Positions 27,161-36,001 of a stretch of DNA of 64,000 nt are shown in pieces. The position numbers and the translations under genes were made by a program. Positions within the stretch are counted from its first letter, which is position 1; each line of letters begins with the position of its first letter. This DNA comes from Pseudanabaena sp. Chao 1811 (GTDB lineage Bacteria; Cyanobacteriota; Cyanobacteriia; Pseudanabaenales; Pseudanabaenaceae): assembly GCF_027942295.1 (NCBI RefSeq), contig NZ_CP101416.1:4264501-4328500 (forward strand), given 5' to 3'. Under the pieces are notes generated by a model. It worked only from the letters and a program-made list of their open reading frames with translations. It was not told where the DNA came from and ran no database searches.

Positions 27161-27216
27161 ACAATCTGAAATGTAGACATAGAGACTTGTGTACCATAGC
27201 TTAATGGGAGAGGAGA

Positions 27217-27250
27217 CTAGAACTGAAGGATATCTAGAACTGAAGGATAT
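27217..27250. repeat. Perfect 17-bp tandem duplication
   Basis: CTAGAACTGAAGGATAT occurs twice in a row (27217-27233 and 27234-27250), ending two bases before the dps stop codon. Confidence 0.9.
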
Positions 27251-27251
27251 A

Positions 27252-27764
27252 TTAGTCTTCTAGCAAACTTCTCAGCATCCATGCAGTTTTTTCATGGACT
27301 TGCAAGCGTTGAGTTAAAAGATCCGCCGTTGGTTCATCATTAGCTTTTTCCGCGATCGGGAAAATAGAACGCGCAGTCCTGACTACTGCCTCTTGCCCTT
27401 CTACGAGCAACTTGATCATTTCCGTTGCCTTAGGTACTCCCTCAGTTTCAGGAATCGAGGTGAGCTTAGCGTAGGCGGAATATGTGCCAGGGGCAGGAAT
27501 TCCGAGAGAGCGAATCCGTTCGGCAATCAGGTCAACAGCGAGGGCAAGTTCGGTATATTGCGCTTCAAACATGAGGTGCAAGGTATTGAACATTGGTCCT
27601 GTGACATTCCAGTGGAAGTTATGGGTTTTCAGGTAAAGGGTATAGGTATCAGCGAGTAAACGCGAAAGTCCATCTGCGATCGCTGTCCGATCATCTTCAG
27701 AAATACCAATATTAATAGTGCTAGATAGCTCTTTATCGGCAGATTTTTCCTTATTTTTGCCCAT
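27252..27764 (-). CDS. Dps-family DNA-binding ferritin
   Basis: A 170-residue Dps protein: a dodecameric iron-storage cage that oxidises Fe(II) with peroxide and can protect DNA. The inter-subunit ferroxidase ligands are seen in [21 protein letters not shown] (His) and in DLIAERIR (Asp/Glu). The N-terminus is Lys-rich and flexible, as in DNA-binding members. The end is preceded by a small tandem repeat. It is monocistronic. Confidence 0.95.
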   Translation of the reverse strand: MGKNKEKSADKELSSTINIGISEDDRTAIADGLSRLLADTYTLYLKTHNFHWNVTGPMFNTLHLMFEAQYTELALAVDLIAERIRSLGIPAPGTYSAYAKLTSIPETEGVPKATEMIKLLVEGQEAVVRTARSIFPIAEKANDEPTADLLTQRLQVHEKTAWMLRSLLED

Positions 27765-27818
27765 GTTAATATATTTCCCTTAATAGTACTGATTGCATTA
27801 TAGCTATTCCCAAAATCG

Positions 27819-27848
27819 CAAAAAAGCACCCATTGGGTGCTTCTCTAG
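27819..27848 (-). terminator. Intrinsic terminator for the coiled-coil gene
   Basis: On the minus strand AGAAGCACCCAATGGGTGCTTTTTTGCG: stem AAGCACCC/GGGTGCTT with a T6 tail. A separate 14-bp hairpin (27855-27885, loop TAA, GGGCGGCGC core) lies between it and the stop codon. Confidence 0.8.
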
Positions 27849-27854
27849 ACCTTA

Positions 27855-27885
27855 ATGATGGGCGGCGCTAAGCGCCGCCCATCAT
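27855..27885. repeat. GGCGGCGC-core hairpin
   Basis: ATGATGGGCGGCGC-TAA-GCGCCGCCCATCAT, perfect 14 bp, three bases after the minus-strand stop codon. The same core appears at 37467-37519 and 37910-37934. Confidence 0.8.
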
Positions 27886-27887
27886 AA

Positions 27888-28232
27888 TTAATACTCAATG
27901 GTCATGCTTTCGTAGGTTACGCCGCGAGTTTTTTGAATGCGCTCGGTGGGTTTGGCTTTAATTTTATTTATAAATTGAGCTTCAGACATTTCAGCACTCA
28001 CCGCATTATTCTCGACATCAAGATCCAGTTGAGCGAGATTACGATCTAATTCAGCGAGGCGATCGATTATCTGTTGCTGGCGATCGCAGACTCTGACTAG
28101 CTCCTCCTGCAAACGCTCTTTCTCATTAGCAAGTTGATGCATCTGGATATATATAGCTGAAGGTGTTTTTCGCAGAGGCATAGAACGCAACTTGGGCTGG
28201 ATCGGTCTGCGGGATGCACGGGAAATAGGCAT
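27888..28232 (-). CDS. Small basic coiled-coil protein
   Basis: A 114-residue protein: a basic N-terminus (SRASRRPIQPK, RKTPS), then a heptad-rich coiled coil at about 30-72 (LANEKERLQEELVRVCDRQQ), then a polar tail. It gives a faint impression of small proteins annotated as gas vesicle protein GvpV in other cyanobacteria, but no gvp gene is near and I would not name it. It lies in the same direction as the next membrane protein gene, which ends 59 bases upstream. Confidence 0.6.
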   Translation of the reverse strand: MPISRASRRPIQPKLRSMPLRKTPSAIYIQMHQLANEKERLQEELVRVCDRQQQIIDRLAELDRNLAQLDLDVENNAVSAEMSEAQFINKIKAKPTERIQKTRGVTYESMTIEY

Positions 28233-28291
28233 AGGTTTAACCCTGATAGAAGCTTATTTGGAGCTGTGGCTAGCAAAAAATGCTGACCAAG

Positions 28292-28642
28292 CTATTTAGG
28301 ATTAGGCTCAAAGAATACTTTATATAAAATAAATCCGACTAGCGCCAGAATGCCGATAGAAATTGCGGCTGTCACTAGTTTAAACACAAAATTCAGAATT
28401 GTAAATGCGACTAGTCCGATCACAACAATTGCGGCAATTTTAGTTGCCCCAGTCAAGCTATTTACCCAATCAATGAGGCTGCTTAAACTAGTTTTCGCGG
28501 CATCCACACCTTGGCTAACTGCCACAAATTCTGGCTCAGCCCGCTTATCAGGTTCGTGGGTTTGCTTATTTGCTTGTTGCTTGCCCATCACTTCGCGCTC
28601 TAGCTCACGAAAGCGCTCTTCTAGGTTATCGGTTTGACTCAT
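28292..28642 (-). CDS. Small protein with coiled N-terminus and two membrane helices
   Basis: A 116-residue protein. The acidic/basic N-terminus (DNLEERFRELEREVMGKQQ) is likely coiled coil, followed by two hydrophobic segments at about 68-88 and 92-111. I do not recognise the family; similar small proteins occur in cyanobacteria. It is probably co-transcribed with the 114-residue gene. A long hairpin separates it from the vWA gene. Confidence 0.65.
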   Translation of the reverse strand: MSQTDNLEERFRELEREVMGKQQANKQTHEPDKRAEPEFVAVSQGVDAAKTSLSSLIDWVNSLTGATKIAAIVVIGLVAFTILNFVFKLVTAAISIGILALVGFILYKVFFEPNPK

Positions 28643-28685
28643 AGCAGCAAAGAATAAAAAACTATGGCTTATTCTACTGCAAACA

Positions 28686-28730
28686 TTGAAGAATAAAAGG
28701 AGGCGCTTTGCGCCTCCTTTTATTCTTCAA
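28686..28730. repeat. Perfect 21-bp hairpin between divergent genes
   Basis: Arms 28686-28706 and 28710-28730, loop TTT, core GGAGGCGC. It stands upstream of both flanking genes, so it is not an ordinary terminator. Confidence 0.8.
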
Positions 28731-28794
28731 TACATTCCCCTCTAAGTGTGTGAGATATAATTTTACTAGTTCATCATATTTGTAAGAGTTGTAT

Positions 28795-29397
28795 ATGCTA
28801 GACAAGCGCGATTACACGCTGATTATCGATAAAAGCGGCAGTATGTCTAATACCGATAGAGGCACAAACAAAAGTCGATGGGAAATTGTTAAGGAATCTA
28901 CGCTTGCCCTTGCCCGTAAATGTGATCAACTAGATCCTGATGGTATTACGGTGTATTTGTTCTCAGGAAAATTTAAGCGCTTTGATAATGTCTCTGCGGC
29001 TAAGGTTGAGCAAATCTTCCAAGAGAATGATCCAATGGGTGGGACAAATTTGACCGCAGTTTTGCAGGATGCGATTAATAGCTTCTTTCAACGCAAAAAG
29101 GCTGGGCAAATCAAGACAGGGGAAACAATTTTAGTAATTACCGATGGTGAACCCGATGATCGTCGTTCAGTGTTTGAAGTAATTATCGAAGCGACACGCC
29201 GTCTGAATAATGATGCTGAACTAGCGCTTTCCTTTATTCAAGTTGGAACTGATGCGAGTGCGACCGATTTTCTGAAAGCTCTAGACGATAAATTGCAAAG
29301 CATTGGTGCAAACTTCGATATTGTTGATACGATTACGCTGGCTGATATGGAAAATATGACCCTTGCGGAAGTTTTGTTAAGTGCAATTAATGATTGA
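28795..29397 (+). CDS. von Willebrand factor A domain protein
   Basis: About 200 residues, essentially a single vWA domain. The MIDAS metal site is intact: DKSGS near the start, a Thr in GGTNLTAV, and TDGEPDD. Single-domain cytoplasmic vWA proteins usually assemble with other proteins in a Mg-dependent way. The ATG at 28795 is preferred over a TTG two codons earlier. A second gene follows after 8 bases, so the two form an operon. Confidence 0.88.
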   Translation: MLDKRDYTLIIDKSGSMSNTDRGTNKSRWEIVKESTLALARKCDQLDPDGITVYLFSGKFKRFDNVSAAKVEQIFQENDPMGGTNLTAVLQDAINSFFQRKKAGQIKTGETILVITDGEPDDRRSVFEVIIEATRRLNNDAELALSFIQVGTDASATDFLKALDDKLQSIGANFDIVDTITLADMENMTLAEVLLSAIND

Positions 29398-29405
29398 GGA
29401 AATAA

Positions 29406-29843
29406 ATGGAATCTCTTGAGTCCATTCTTACGGATCTTCAGAATAAATACACAGATCCTGATGTTAATAAGCAACCTAAGTCTCAGCTTAAATCAGAGCG
29501 ATCACAACAAGATTTACCTAGCCTAGATATTGAGGTCAAACCATTAGCTAATCCTAATTCTCTAGATCTCCTATTAGAGGATTTACGCAATGGTGTTACT
29601 AAGGCTGTAGAAGCAGAAATTAATGTCCAGCCAATCCCATCTAGCAGTAGTGCCGTTAATCATGATTTGCAGCAGGTAGAGGATCGCCAAAAAGCTAAAG
29701 ACCGTCAAATTTATGAGCAAAAGGCAAGGGAATGGTTAAAAACTCTTGATCCTCTCTCTGGTGAGGGGTTATGGTTCGAGGAATTTGCCAAGAACTATCC
29801 GTCTAAGCTAGAAGCGGCGATCGCCTTAATAGAATCCAAGTAA
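29406..29843 (+). CDS. Uncharacterised partner of the vWA protein
   Basis: A 145-residue protein that starts 8 bases after the vWA stop with a weak GAGGAA ribosome site. The N-terminal part is low in complexity (Leu-rich helices separated by Pro/Gln/Ser linkers). The C-terminal 55 residues look folded (AREWLKTLDPLSGEGLWFEEFAKNY). There is no catalytic motif. A role with the vWA protein is inferred only from spacing. Confidence 0.7.
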   Translation: MESLESILTDLQNKYTDPDVNKQPKSQLKSERSQQDLPSLDIEVKPLANPNSLDLLLEDLRNGVTKAVEAEINVQPIPSSSSAVNHDLQQVEDRQKAKDRQIYEQKAREWLKTLDPLSGEGLWFEEFAKNYPSKLEAAIALIESK

Positions 29844-29924
29844 GCTGAGAGTAGTTATTTCGCAATTAGTCTCAGCTTTATTAGTTTTAGGACTTATGTA
29901 AGTCAAACGAATTTACTGGGTTTG

Positions 29925-29965
29925 GAGTAAATTTGGTGCGGGCAAAGCCCGCACCAAATTTACTC
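29925..29965. repeat. Perfect 19-bp hairpin
   Basis: GAGTAAATTTGGTGCGGGC-AAA-GCCCGCACCAAATTTACTC, between the vWA pair and gloB. Confidence 0.82.
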
Positions 29966-30006
29966 ATTGTGTAAGCTTTAAGTCTATTAAACATTTAACC
30001 AATCCT

Positions 30007-30783
30007 ATGCAAATCTATCGCCTACCTGTTTTAAGTGACAACTACGTTTTTGTGTTACATGATCCTGTTAGCAAGACTGCCGCAGTCGTTGATCCTGCTG
30101 TTGCTGAGCCAGTCCTAGCCAAATTAGAAGAATTAGATGCAACTTTGGTAGCGATTTTTAATACGCACCATCATGGTGATCATGTGGGTGGCAACTCAGC
30201 ATTAATCAAAAAATTTCCTAATGCAGTGGTCTATGGTGGCGAAAAAGATCGCGATCGCATTCCCCATCAGCAAGTATTTCTCAAGGGCGGCGATCATGTA
30301 ACTTTTGGCGATCGCGAAGCAGAGGTATTTTTTGTCCCCGGCCATACCTATGCCCATATTGCCTATTACTTCCCCGCAGTGGGCGATGAAGGCGGAGAGT
30401 TATTCTGTGGTGATACGGTGTTTGCGGGCGGCTGTGGTCGATTGTTTGAAGGTACTCCTGCCCAAATGCTTGCCTCCATTGACCAACTGCGGCAACTACC
30501 CGACGATACTCGTGTTTGGTGCGCCCATGAATATACTTTAGGCAATCTCAAATTTGCGCTGACCGTTGATAGTGAAAATCCTGACTTGCAGGAACGGATG
30601 GTTACGGCTAGTGCAATGCGTCAAAGGGGAGAGGCGACTGTACCTAGTACCATTGGTTTAGAAAAGCGGACTAATCCATTTCTGAGATGGGATGTCCCTG
30701 CAATTCAGAGATCGGCAGGTATAGATATTCCCGATCGCGTATTTGCCAGAATTCGCGGACAAAAAGATAATTTTGCAGGTTAG
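30007..30783 (+). CDS. gloB: Hydroxyacylglutathione hydrolase (glyoxalase II)
   Basis: Hydrolyses S-D-lactoylglutathione to lactate and glutathione in methylglyoxal detoxification. It is a 258-residue metallo-beta-lactamase-fold enzyme with the di-zinc motif THHHGDHVGG, the later VPGHTYAH and FCGDTVFAGGCGRLFEG blocks, and the C-terminal substrate region (ENPFLRW-like TNPFLRWDVP). Start and length are normal. Confidence 0.95.
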   Translation: MQIYRLPVLSDNYVFVLHDPVSKTAAVVDPAVAEPVLAKLEELDATLVAIFNTHHHGDHVGGNSALIKKFPNAVVYGGEKDRDRIPHQQVFLKGGDHVTFGDREAEVFFVPGHTYAHIAYYFPAVGDEGGELFCGDTVFAGGCGRLFEGTPAQMLASIDQLRQLPDDTRVWCAHEYTLGNLKFALTVDSENPDLQERMVTASAMRQRGEATVPSTIGLEKRTNPFLRWDVPAIQRSAGIDIPDRVFARIRGQKDNFAG

Positions 30784-30785
30784 AA

Positions 30786-30821
30786 AATAAAAAAGCTCCT
30801 CTTGAAGGAGCTTTTTTATTT
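30786..30821. terminator. Bidirectional terminator between gloB and tRNA-Gln
   Basis: AAATAAAAAAGCTCCT and AGGAGCTTTTTTATTT with a short CTTGA loop. U-rich tails on both strands. Confidence 0.9.
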
Positions 30822-30828
30822 CTAGTTA

Positions 30829-30900
30829 CTGGGGTGCAAGGATTCGAACCTCGGAATGGCTGGACCAAAACCAGCTGCCTTACCGCTTGGCGACACCCCA
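30829..30900 (-). tRNA. tRNA-Gln(UUG)
   Basis: Acceptor TGGGGTG/CACCCCA with G discriminator, anticodon stem GCTGG/CCAGC with loop TTTTGGT (anticodon TTG), T arm GAGGTTCGAATCCTT-type. No CCA encoded. In cyanobacteria it is normally charged first with Glu and amidated by GatCAB; that is family knowledge. Confidence 0.95.
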
Positions 30901-31035
30901 ATTTGTCAGCGCGTTTTCCAAATCTCTTTGATTGCGCGGTACTTACTATAGCAAATGGGTATAGTGTTTTGTCAACCTATTTGGCTAAATTTTTTTGTGG
31001 CCTGGAAAATTCACCCTAGATAATGCGATATTGCG

Positions 31036-33594
31036 TTAATTGTCGAGTAGAACAGAGTCCTTTGACAAAGCAATTTGTAGCTTACAGAAACCTTCAATGT
31101 GGCTACATACTTCTTGGAGTTGATGCTCTGCCCATGCCTGTCCATTGCTCAATGGGGTATCAAAACCATTGGAAAATACATGGACAAGGGGATCGCCCGC
31201 ATCGGGTAAAACTAGTACCCAATCGCGATCGCTATAAAAAATTTTTACCCCATCAATTAACTCCATTCGTTCGCGCCCATAGGACTCAACTAAATGGCGC
31301 ATGAGTGTACCTTTGATGCTCCAAGGACAGCGCACTGTCTGCTGGCGAAAGTGGCATCGGGGAAGATGGGTGCGTACCTGCGATAGCGATCGCTTTTGGA
31401 GCGTGATCCATTCCATGATTTTGGCAATGCTAAACATCGCATCAAATCCAGGGTGAAGCTGCGGGAAAATAAAGCCCATTTCGGCAGAACCACCTAAAAC
31501 TACACCCTCAGTACTGTGACAAGTTGCCATCAAAGCTGTCGGATTTGCCCTAGTACGGATGACCTTGCCACCATGTTTCTCGGCGATCAGTTCCACCATG
31601 CCTGATGCTGATACGGGGACAACGACAGTTCCCCCGTTCTTAGCCATTAGCGCCATTTCCACCATTAATCCCGTCAGCAGTTCGTCCCGAATAGGTTTGC
31701 CTAATTCATCGATCAAGATAAATTTTTCGCCATTGGCAAAAACCTGTACCCCAAAGTTGGCTCGGACTGCTTTCACCACGTCAGTTAATTGCGTCAACAT
31801 TTTTTCACGATCAACTGGGGCAGGGGCAATTTCGTTAAGACTGGCATTGAGAACGACAACATCGGTACTAAATTTGCCTAATATTCTTGGCAAAACAGCT
31901 CCCGACACTGCGTAGACATAATCAATAACAATTTTTTTGCAATCGCTATAACGAATTGCTTCGACATCAATATTTTTTGCAAAGCCGCTATTGTAATAAT
32001 CTAAGACACGGGTGGGATAGCTGATTTCGCCGATTTCTTCGATTCTGGCTCTGCGAAAATCTTCTTTAAAAAATGTCCCTTCAATCTTTTTCTCACTTGC
32101 CTTGTTGATATTGATCCCATTAGCATCGAGAAACTCGATCATCACGCAATCATTGCGATCGGGATGGACACGCACATGGATACCACCAACTACGCCAAGA
32201 CTAGGCGCTATAAATCGTGAGATCGGGATTGCGGTTGCTTCTAAGTTCTCGACATTGATTCCCACTGACATTAATCCTGAAATTAGCGATCGCGTCAGCA
32301 TTCGGCAAATCGTGCGCTGATCCCGTGAGACCATCACATGGGAATTGGGGCGGAGGGTTGCGCCATAGGCGGCTCCTAGTTTCACCGCAAATTCGGGCGT
32401 AATATCAACATTGGCTAAGCCCGATACGCTATGTTGCCCAAATAAATTGCGTGAAGCCATTGCGCCCCAGATCAAATTAGTGGTCAGGGTCGCGCCTGCC
32501 TCCACATGCTTACTGGGCCAAATTCGCACATTAGGGAAAACTCTTGCCTCTTCACCAATGACTGAATTTGAGCCAACGACTGCACCCTCCATCACATGCA
32601 CACGGCGACTGATGCGGGCATTACGGGAAATGGTGCAAGCCCAGAGATGACATTCCTCGCTGATCATGGCGCTATTGCCAATGATCGGGCGTTGCAAATC
32701 GCAATCAGAACCAATGGTGACGCGATCGCCGATGACCGTACCTGCGGAAATCTTCGTGCGATCGCCGATCGAGCAATTGCTACCAATCAGGACAGGCGGC
32801 TCAATCTGCACCGTGGGCGAAATCACCGTATGCTTGCCAATCCATAGCCCTGTGCGTAGCTGCACATAGTCCAAGTCCAGATGGACGCGCCCCCTAATCG
32901 CATCGTACTGAGCCTGCCGATAAGCTTCTAGGGAACCAATATCACACCAGTACCCATTGGCTATATAGCCAAACATTGGCACACCCTTAGCGAGCAAAAG
33001 TGGAAAGAGATCATTAGAAAAATCACTTGGCTCGTTAGATGGCAAAAAGCTCAGGACTTCAGGTTCCAGAATGTAAATACCCGTATTGACCGTATCCGAA
33101 AAAATCTCGCTCGTTGATGGCTTTTCTAAAAATCTTTGAATGCGATCTTCTTCATCGGTAATCACCACACCAAAAGCCATGGGATCGCTGACTCGTCTTA
33201 AGATTAGGGTTGCTTGTGATTTTTTAGCACGATGAAATTTGATAGCGGCAGTCAGATCAAAATCAGTAATACTATCGCCACTAATCACCATAAAGGTGCT
33301 ATCTAAGAGGCTTTCCACATTTTTGACGCAACCAGCTGTCCCTAATGGTTGATCTTCCTCAACCACGTACATCATATTCACGCCAAAATCTGAGCCATCG
33401 CCAAAATGTTCGCGAATGACATCGGGCAGATAATGCAAGGTGGCGATTACCTCACGGATGCCGTGACGCTTTAATAAGTTAAGAATATGTTCGGTAATTG
33501 GACGATTTAGCACCGATACCATCGGTTTTGGTAAATCACAAGTAAGAGGACGTAACCGCGTTCCCGATCCGCCTGCCATCAATACCGCTCGCAT
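31036..33594 (-). CDS. Mannose-1-phosphate guanylyltransferase-like protein with degenerate phosphomannomutase domain
   Basis: About 852 residues. The N-terminal nucleotidyltransferase domain is complete: MRAVLMAGGSGTRLRPLT and LPKP. Hexapeptide left-handed beta-helix repeats (about 250-370) follow. The C-terminal half has the phosphomannomutase fold layout, but the catalytic TASHNP serine loop reads VGGIHVRVHPDRND and the metal loop DGDADR is replaced by FANGEKFILIDE, so mutase activity is unlikely. ATG at 33594 is preferred over TTG at 33612. It probably makes GDP-mannose or a related nucleotide sugar for polysaccharide. It is divergent from pyrF. Confidence 0.88.
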   Translation of the reverse strand: MRAVLMAGGSGTRLRPLTCDLPKPMVSVLNRPITEHILNLLKRHGIREVIATLHYLPDVIREHFGDGSDFGVNMMYVVEEDQPLGTAGCVKNVESLLDSTFMVISGDSITDFDLTAAIKFHRAKKSQATLILRRVSDPMAFGVVITDEEDRIQRFLEKPSTSEIFSDTVNTGIYILEPEVLSFLPSNEPSDFSNDLFPLLLAKGVPMFGYIANGYWCDIGSLEAYRQAQYDAIRGRVHLDLDYVQLRTGLWIGKHTVISPTVQIEPPVLIGSNCSIGDRTKISAGTVIGDRVTIGSDCDLQRPIIGNSAMISEECHLWACTISRNARISRRVHVMEGAVVGSNSVIGEEARVFPNVRIWPSKHVEAGATLTTNLIWGAMASRNLFGQHSVSGLANVDITPEFAVKLGAAYGATLRPNSHVMVSRDQRTICRMLTRSLISGLMSVGINVENLEATAIPISRFIAPSLGVVGGIHVRVHPDRNDCVMIEFLDANGININKASEKKIEGTFFKEDFRRARIEEIGEISYPTRVLDYYNSGFAKNIDVEAIRYSDCKKIVIDYVYAVSGAVLPRILGKFSTDVVVLNASLNEIAPAPVDREKMLTQLTDVVKAVRANFGVQVFANGEKFILIDELGKPIRDELLTGLMVEMALMAKNGGTVVVPVSASGMVELIAEKHGGKVIRTRANPTALMATCHSTEGVVLGGSAEMGFIFPQLHPGFDAMFSIAKIMEWITLQKRSLSQVRTHLPRCHFRQQTVRCPWSIKGTLMRHLVESYGRERMELIDGVKIFYSDRDWVLVLPDAGDPLVHVFSNGFDTPLSNGQAWAEHQLQEVCSHIEGFCKLQIALSKDSVLLDN

Positions 33595-33660
33595 AGATCC
33601 TCCGAACGACAATACGTAATAGGATTAGGCTCTAGTATCGTTTAAATTTGCGATAAAGCA

Positions 33661-34386
33661 ATGAAAATAAACCTTAATCCTGTAGCTGATCTCCAAACCA
33701 AAATTATTGTGGCGCTAGATTTTCCTTCGGCGCGTGAAGCTATAGATTTATGCGATCGCCTGCCTCAAGTAGGTTTCTGGAAAGTAGGACTAGAGCTATT
33801 TATCGCTGATGGTAGTACGGTTTTACGGGAACTAAAAGCACGTAATAAAAAGATTTTTCTCGATCTAAAGCTCCACGATATCCCCAATACTGTCGCCTCA
33901 GCTACTCGCGTTGCCACAAAATATGGTGCTGATTTCCTCACAATTCACGCATCTGGGGGTAAAGCGATGATGCAAGCGGCACAAGCTGAAGTAGCGGGAT
34001 CATCAACACAACTCTTGGCAGTGTCGTTATTAACCAGTATTTCCGCGGAGGCTCTAAAGTCGGATTTACAAGTCCCCCTCGAAGTCCCTGACTATGTTTC
34101 TAAATTAGTGTTACTAGCTCAAGCAAGTGGTCTCAGCGGTGCAGTTTGTTCACCCCATGAGGTTGCCAAGTTGCGATCGCTCCTGAAGTCAACGGGTGGT
34201 GATGAATTTTGTTTTGTGACTCCGGGGGTACGTCCCGCAGGATCAGCCGTTGGGGATCAAAGCCGAGTGATGACACCCAAAGAAGCAATCGCCGCAGGTG
34301 CAAACTACTTAGTAATTGGGAGACCTATTACTGCTGCTCCTGATCCCGTCGTGGCTTGGGAACAAATCTGTCAAGATTGCGTCTAA
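33661..34386 (+). CDS. pyrF: Orotidine 5'-phosphate decarboxylase
   Basis: Last step of UMP synthesis. A 241-residue TIM barrel with the catalytic KFLDLKLHDIPNTV-type block (IFLDLKLHDIPNT), the N-terminal VALDF, TIHASGG, and the phosphate-binding TPGVRP and VIGRPI segments. Its length is that of the bacterial type. It is isolated from other pyr genes. Confidence 0.96.
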   Translation: MKINLNPVADLQTKIIVALDFPSAREAIDLCDRLPQVGFWKVGLELFIADGSTVLRELKARNKKIFLDLKLHDIPNTVASATRVATKYGADFLTIHASGGKAMMQAAQAEVAGSSTQLLAVSLLTSISAEALKSDLQVPLEVPDYVSKLVLLAQASGLSGAVCSPHEVAKLRSLLKSTGGDEFCFVTPGVRPAGSAVGDQSRVMTPKEAIAAGANYLVIGRPITAAPDPVVAWEQICQDCV

Positions 34387-34403
34387 CCGAGCAAGAGATT
34401 TGA

Positions 34404-34435
34404 GTTTTCATTTTGCCATAGGTAAAATGAAAACT
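34404..34435. repeat. Hairpin, family D core
   Basis: AGTTTTCATTTTGCC-ATA-GGTAAAATGAAAACT with one G/T wobble. The core GTTTTCATTTTGCC is shared with the hairpin at 59373-59413. Confidence 0.75.
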
Positions 34436-34559
34436 ACTACAGTTATGAATTGCTTGATATTGGGGAATATTTAGAGAAAGGTCAAGCTAACTTCTTAGGG
34501 ATATGCTTCTTGGCTGCATATCTCACCAAAAATTCAAGTCAGAACAAGCTAAATAAATC

Positions 34560-34997
34560 ATGAAAAGATTAAATTCATTAATTCTTGCGACTTGTGTACT
34601 TCTTGGCTCAGCTTTTGCATGGAAAGCAGTACCAGCGATCGCTGAATCTTGGAGCAAGGCAGATACTAAGGGGATTGTTAAATCTGAAGGGGATATTGCA
34701 CCAGAAAAGTTAATCCAAAAGTTAAACTTGTCTGCGGCTCAAAAGCAAAAGATTGCGAGAATTTTTGGAGAGACTAATCCTAAAATCTTCCAAATCCTTA
34801 ATCTTGAGCAACGCAAAAAACTAGAGGCAGGCATCAAGTCAAAGCAAAATGTTGGAGCTATTATTAAGTCTCTAAATTTGTCCGCGGAGCAACAGAAAAA
34901 GATTGGGGCGATCGTGGTTGAGCGCCGCAAGCAGATCCTTTTAGTTTTGACTCCTGAACAGAAGAAAAAATTGGAAACCTTAGCTCCCAGTAAATAG
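34560..34997 (+). CDS. Secreted Spy/LTXXQ-like helical protein
   Basis: A 145-residue protein. It has a signal peptide (MKRLNSLILATCVLLGSAFA). The mature part has two similar helical units, each with LNLSAxQ(K/Q)KKI and LxxEQ(R/K)KKLE, reminiscent of LTXXQ proteins such as Spy and CpxP, periplasmic chaperone-like or metal-sensing proteins. The match is by pattern only. Monocistronic, with a hairpin just after the stop. Confidence 0.7.
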   Translation: MKRLNSLILATCVLLGSAFAWKAVPAIAESWSKADTKGIVKSEGDIAPEKLIQKLNLSAAQKQKIARIFGETNPKIFQILNLEQRKKLEAGIKSKQNVGAIIKSLNLSAEQQKKIGAIVVERRKQILLVLTPEQKKKLETLAPSK

Positions 34998-35030
34998 AGC
35001 AAAAGCTTCGCTTTGCGAGGCTTTTGCTAT
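34998..35030 (+). terminator. Hairpin after the Spy-like gene
   Basis: AGCAAAAGCTTCGC and GCGAGGCTTTTGCT form an imperfect stem around TTT. A T-run is weak, so it is a probable terminator only. Confidence 0.55.
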
Positions 35031-35051
35031 TGTTAGAGTGTTAGGGAGTCT

Positions 35052-35603
35052 TCATTTGTTGAGTTTGTGATATTCAGCTTCGGTAATTAAATCTAAGTTT
35101 GTTTCCACCCGATCTAAGAAGACTTTACCTTCAAGATGATCATATTCATGCTGAAAGATACGGGCAACAAAATCAGTGAGCTTTGTAACTTGGCGATCGC
35201 CTTGACGATCTAGATATTCCACTTCAATTTCTCGATAGCGTGGTACAAGTCCACGAATCATCGGCACTGAGAGGCAACCTTCCCATCCTTTCTCGGTTTC
35301 TAATGAATAGGAAATAATCTTAGGGTTAATCATGGCAGTTGGTTCCATTTGGGGCGCATTGGGATAACGCTCATTGGGATGGGAAGCAATAATGATTAAC
35401 TGAAGCGATCGCCCAACTTGCGGAGCTGCTAAACCCACGCCCTTGCTCTCTTTGAGAGTGACTAGCATCTCATCAATTAGTTGCTGAATTTCGCGATCGC
35501 GCACATTAGCGATCGGTTGAGCAGTCTCGCGTAATGCAGGATCACCAAGCTGATGGATCGTCAACTTTTTGGTAAAGATTTTGTCAAGGGACGGAATTAA
35601 CAT
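35052..35603 (-). CDS. def: Peptide deformylase
   Basis: Removes the N-formyl group from new proteins. The 183-residue enzyme shows all three motifs: GVGLAAPQVG, EGCLSVP and QHEYDHLEG (metal Cys and two His). It is a type with an N-terminal extension of about 15 residues. The start MLIPSLDKIF could be followed by a shorter one, but no later Met fits before the fold. Confidence 0.96.
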   Translation of the reverse strand: MLIPSLDKIFTKKLTIHQLGDPALRETAQPIANVRDREIQQLIDEMLVTLKESKGVGLAAPQVGRSLQLIIIASHPNERYPNAPQMEPTAMINPKIISYSLETEKGWEGCLSVPMIRGLVPRYREIEVEYLDRQGDRQVTKLTDFVARIFQHEYDHLEGKVFLDRVETNLDLITEAEYHKLNK

Positions 35604-35684
35604 AATTTAGTCTGAATTAATGGATCTTGAGACAGCCAGAACCTATTCGTAAAAATCAGGAAGACTCGTTATTCATCCATCTCT

Positions 35685-35933
35685 TTACAAAGCTTTAGGA
35701 TTGGCTTCGTAGGCAAGAATATCGATTAAAGCATCAGCTTCAGCGACGGCTAGACGCGCTTTTTGATAATCATCTTCAAACTTGATATTGGAGTTTGTAT
35801 ATCCCTGCATCAGCATAATCGCAAAGTATTCACGCTTGGTTAATCCTTCAACCAAACTGTCAGTATCGCGGTTATAACTTACAGGAAAGGCGCTATCAGT
35901 ACGTCTAGTCGTCATAGATTGTTTTCCTAACAA
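35685..35933 (-). CDS. Small hypothetical protein (82 aa)
   Basis: An 82-residue soluble protein, MTTRRTDSAFPVSYNRDT if started at the internal ATG (35918), otherwise six residues longer. It ends with a helical part rich in Ala/Asp (YQKARLAVAEADALIDILAYE). Not recognised. Same strand as def, 81 bases upstream of it, possibly co-transcribed. Confidence 0.55.
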   Translation of the reverse strand: MLGKQSMTTRRTDSAFPVSYNRDTDSLVEGLTKREYFAIMLMQGYTNSNIKFEDDYQKARLAVAEADALIDILAYEANPKAL

Positions 35934-36001
35934 AATATCAAGGCATATTTTAGCACCAACAATAAGTAGCTAAGCATAAGTCAACTGAAAACCTAGAAGC
36001 T

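Noticed and set aside
27888-28232. Gas vesicle protein GvpV
   Set aside because: Only a faint similarity of the basic coiled-coil type, and no gvp genes are near.
32596-32869. Frames opposite the guanylyltransferase beta-helix repeats
   Set aside because: Shadows produced by the hexapeptide repeats of the real gene.
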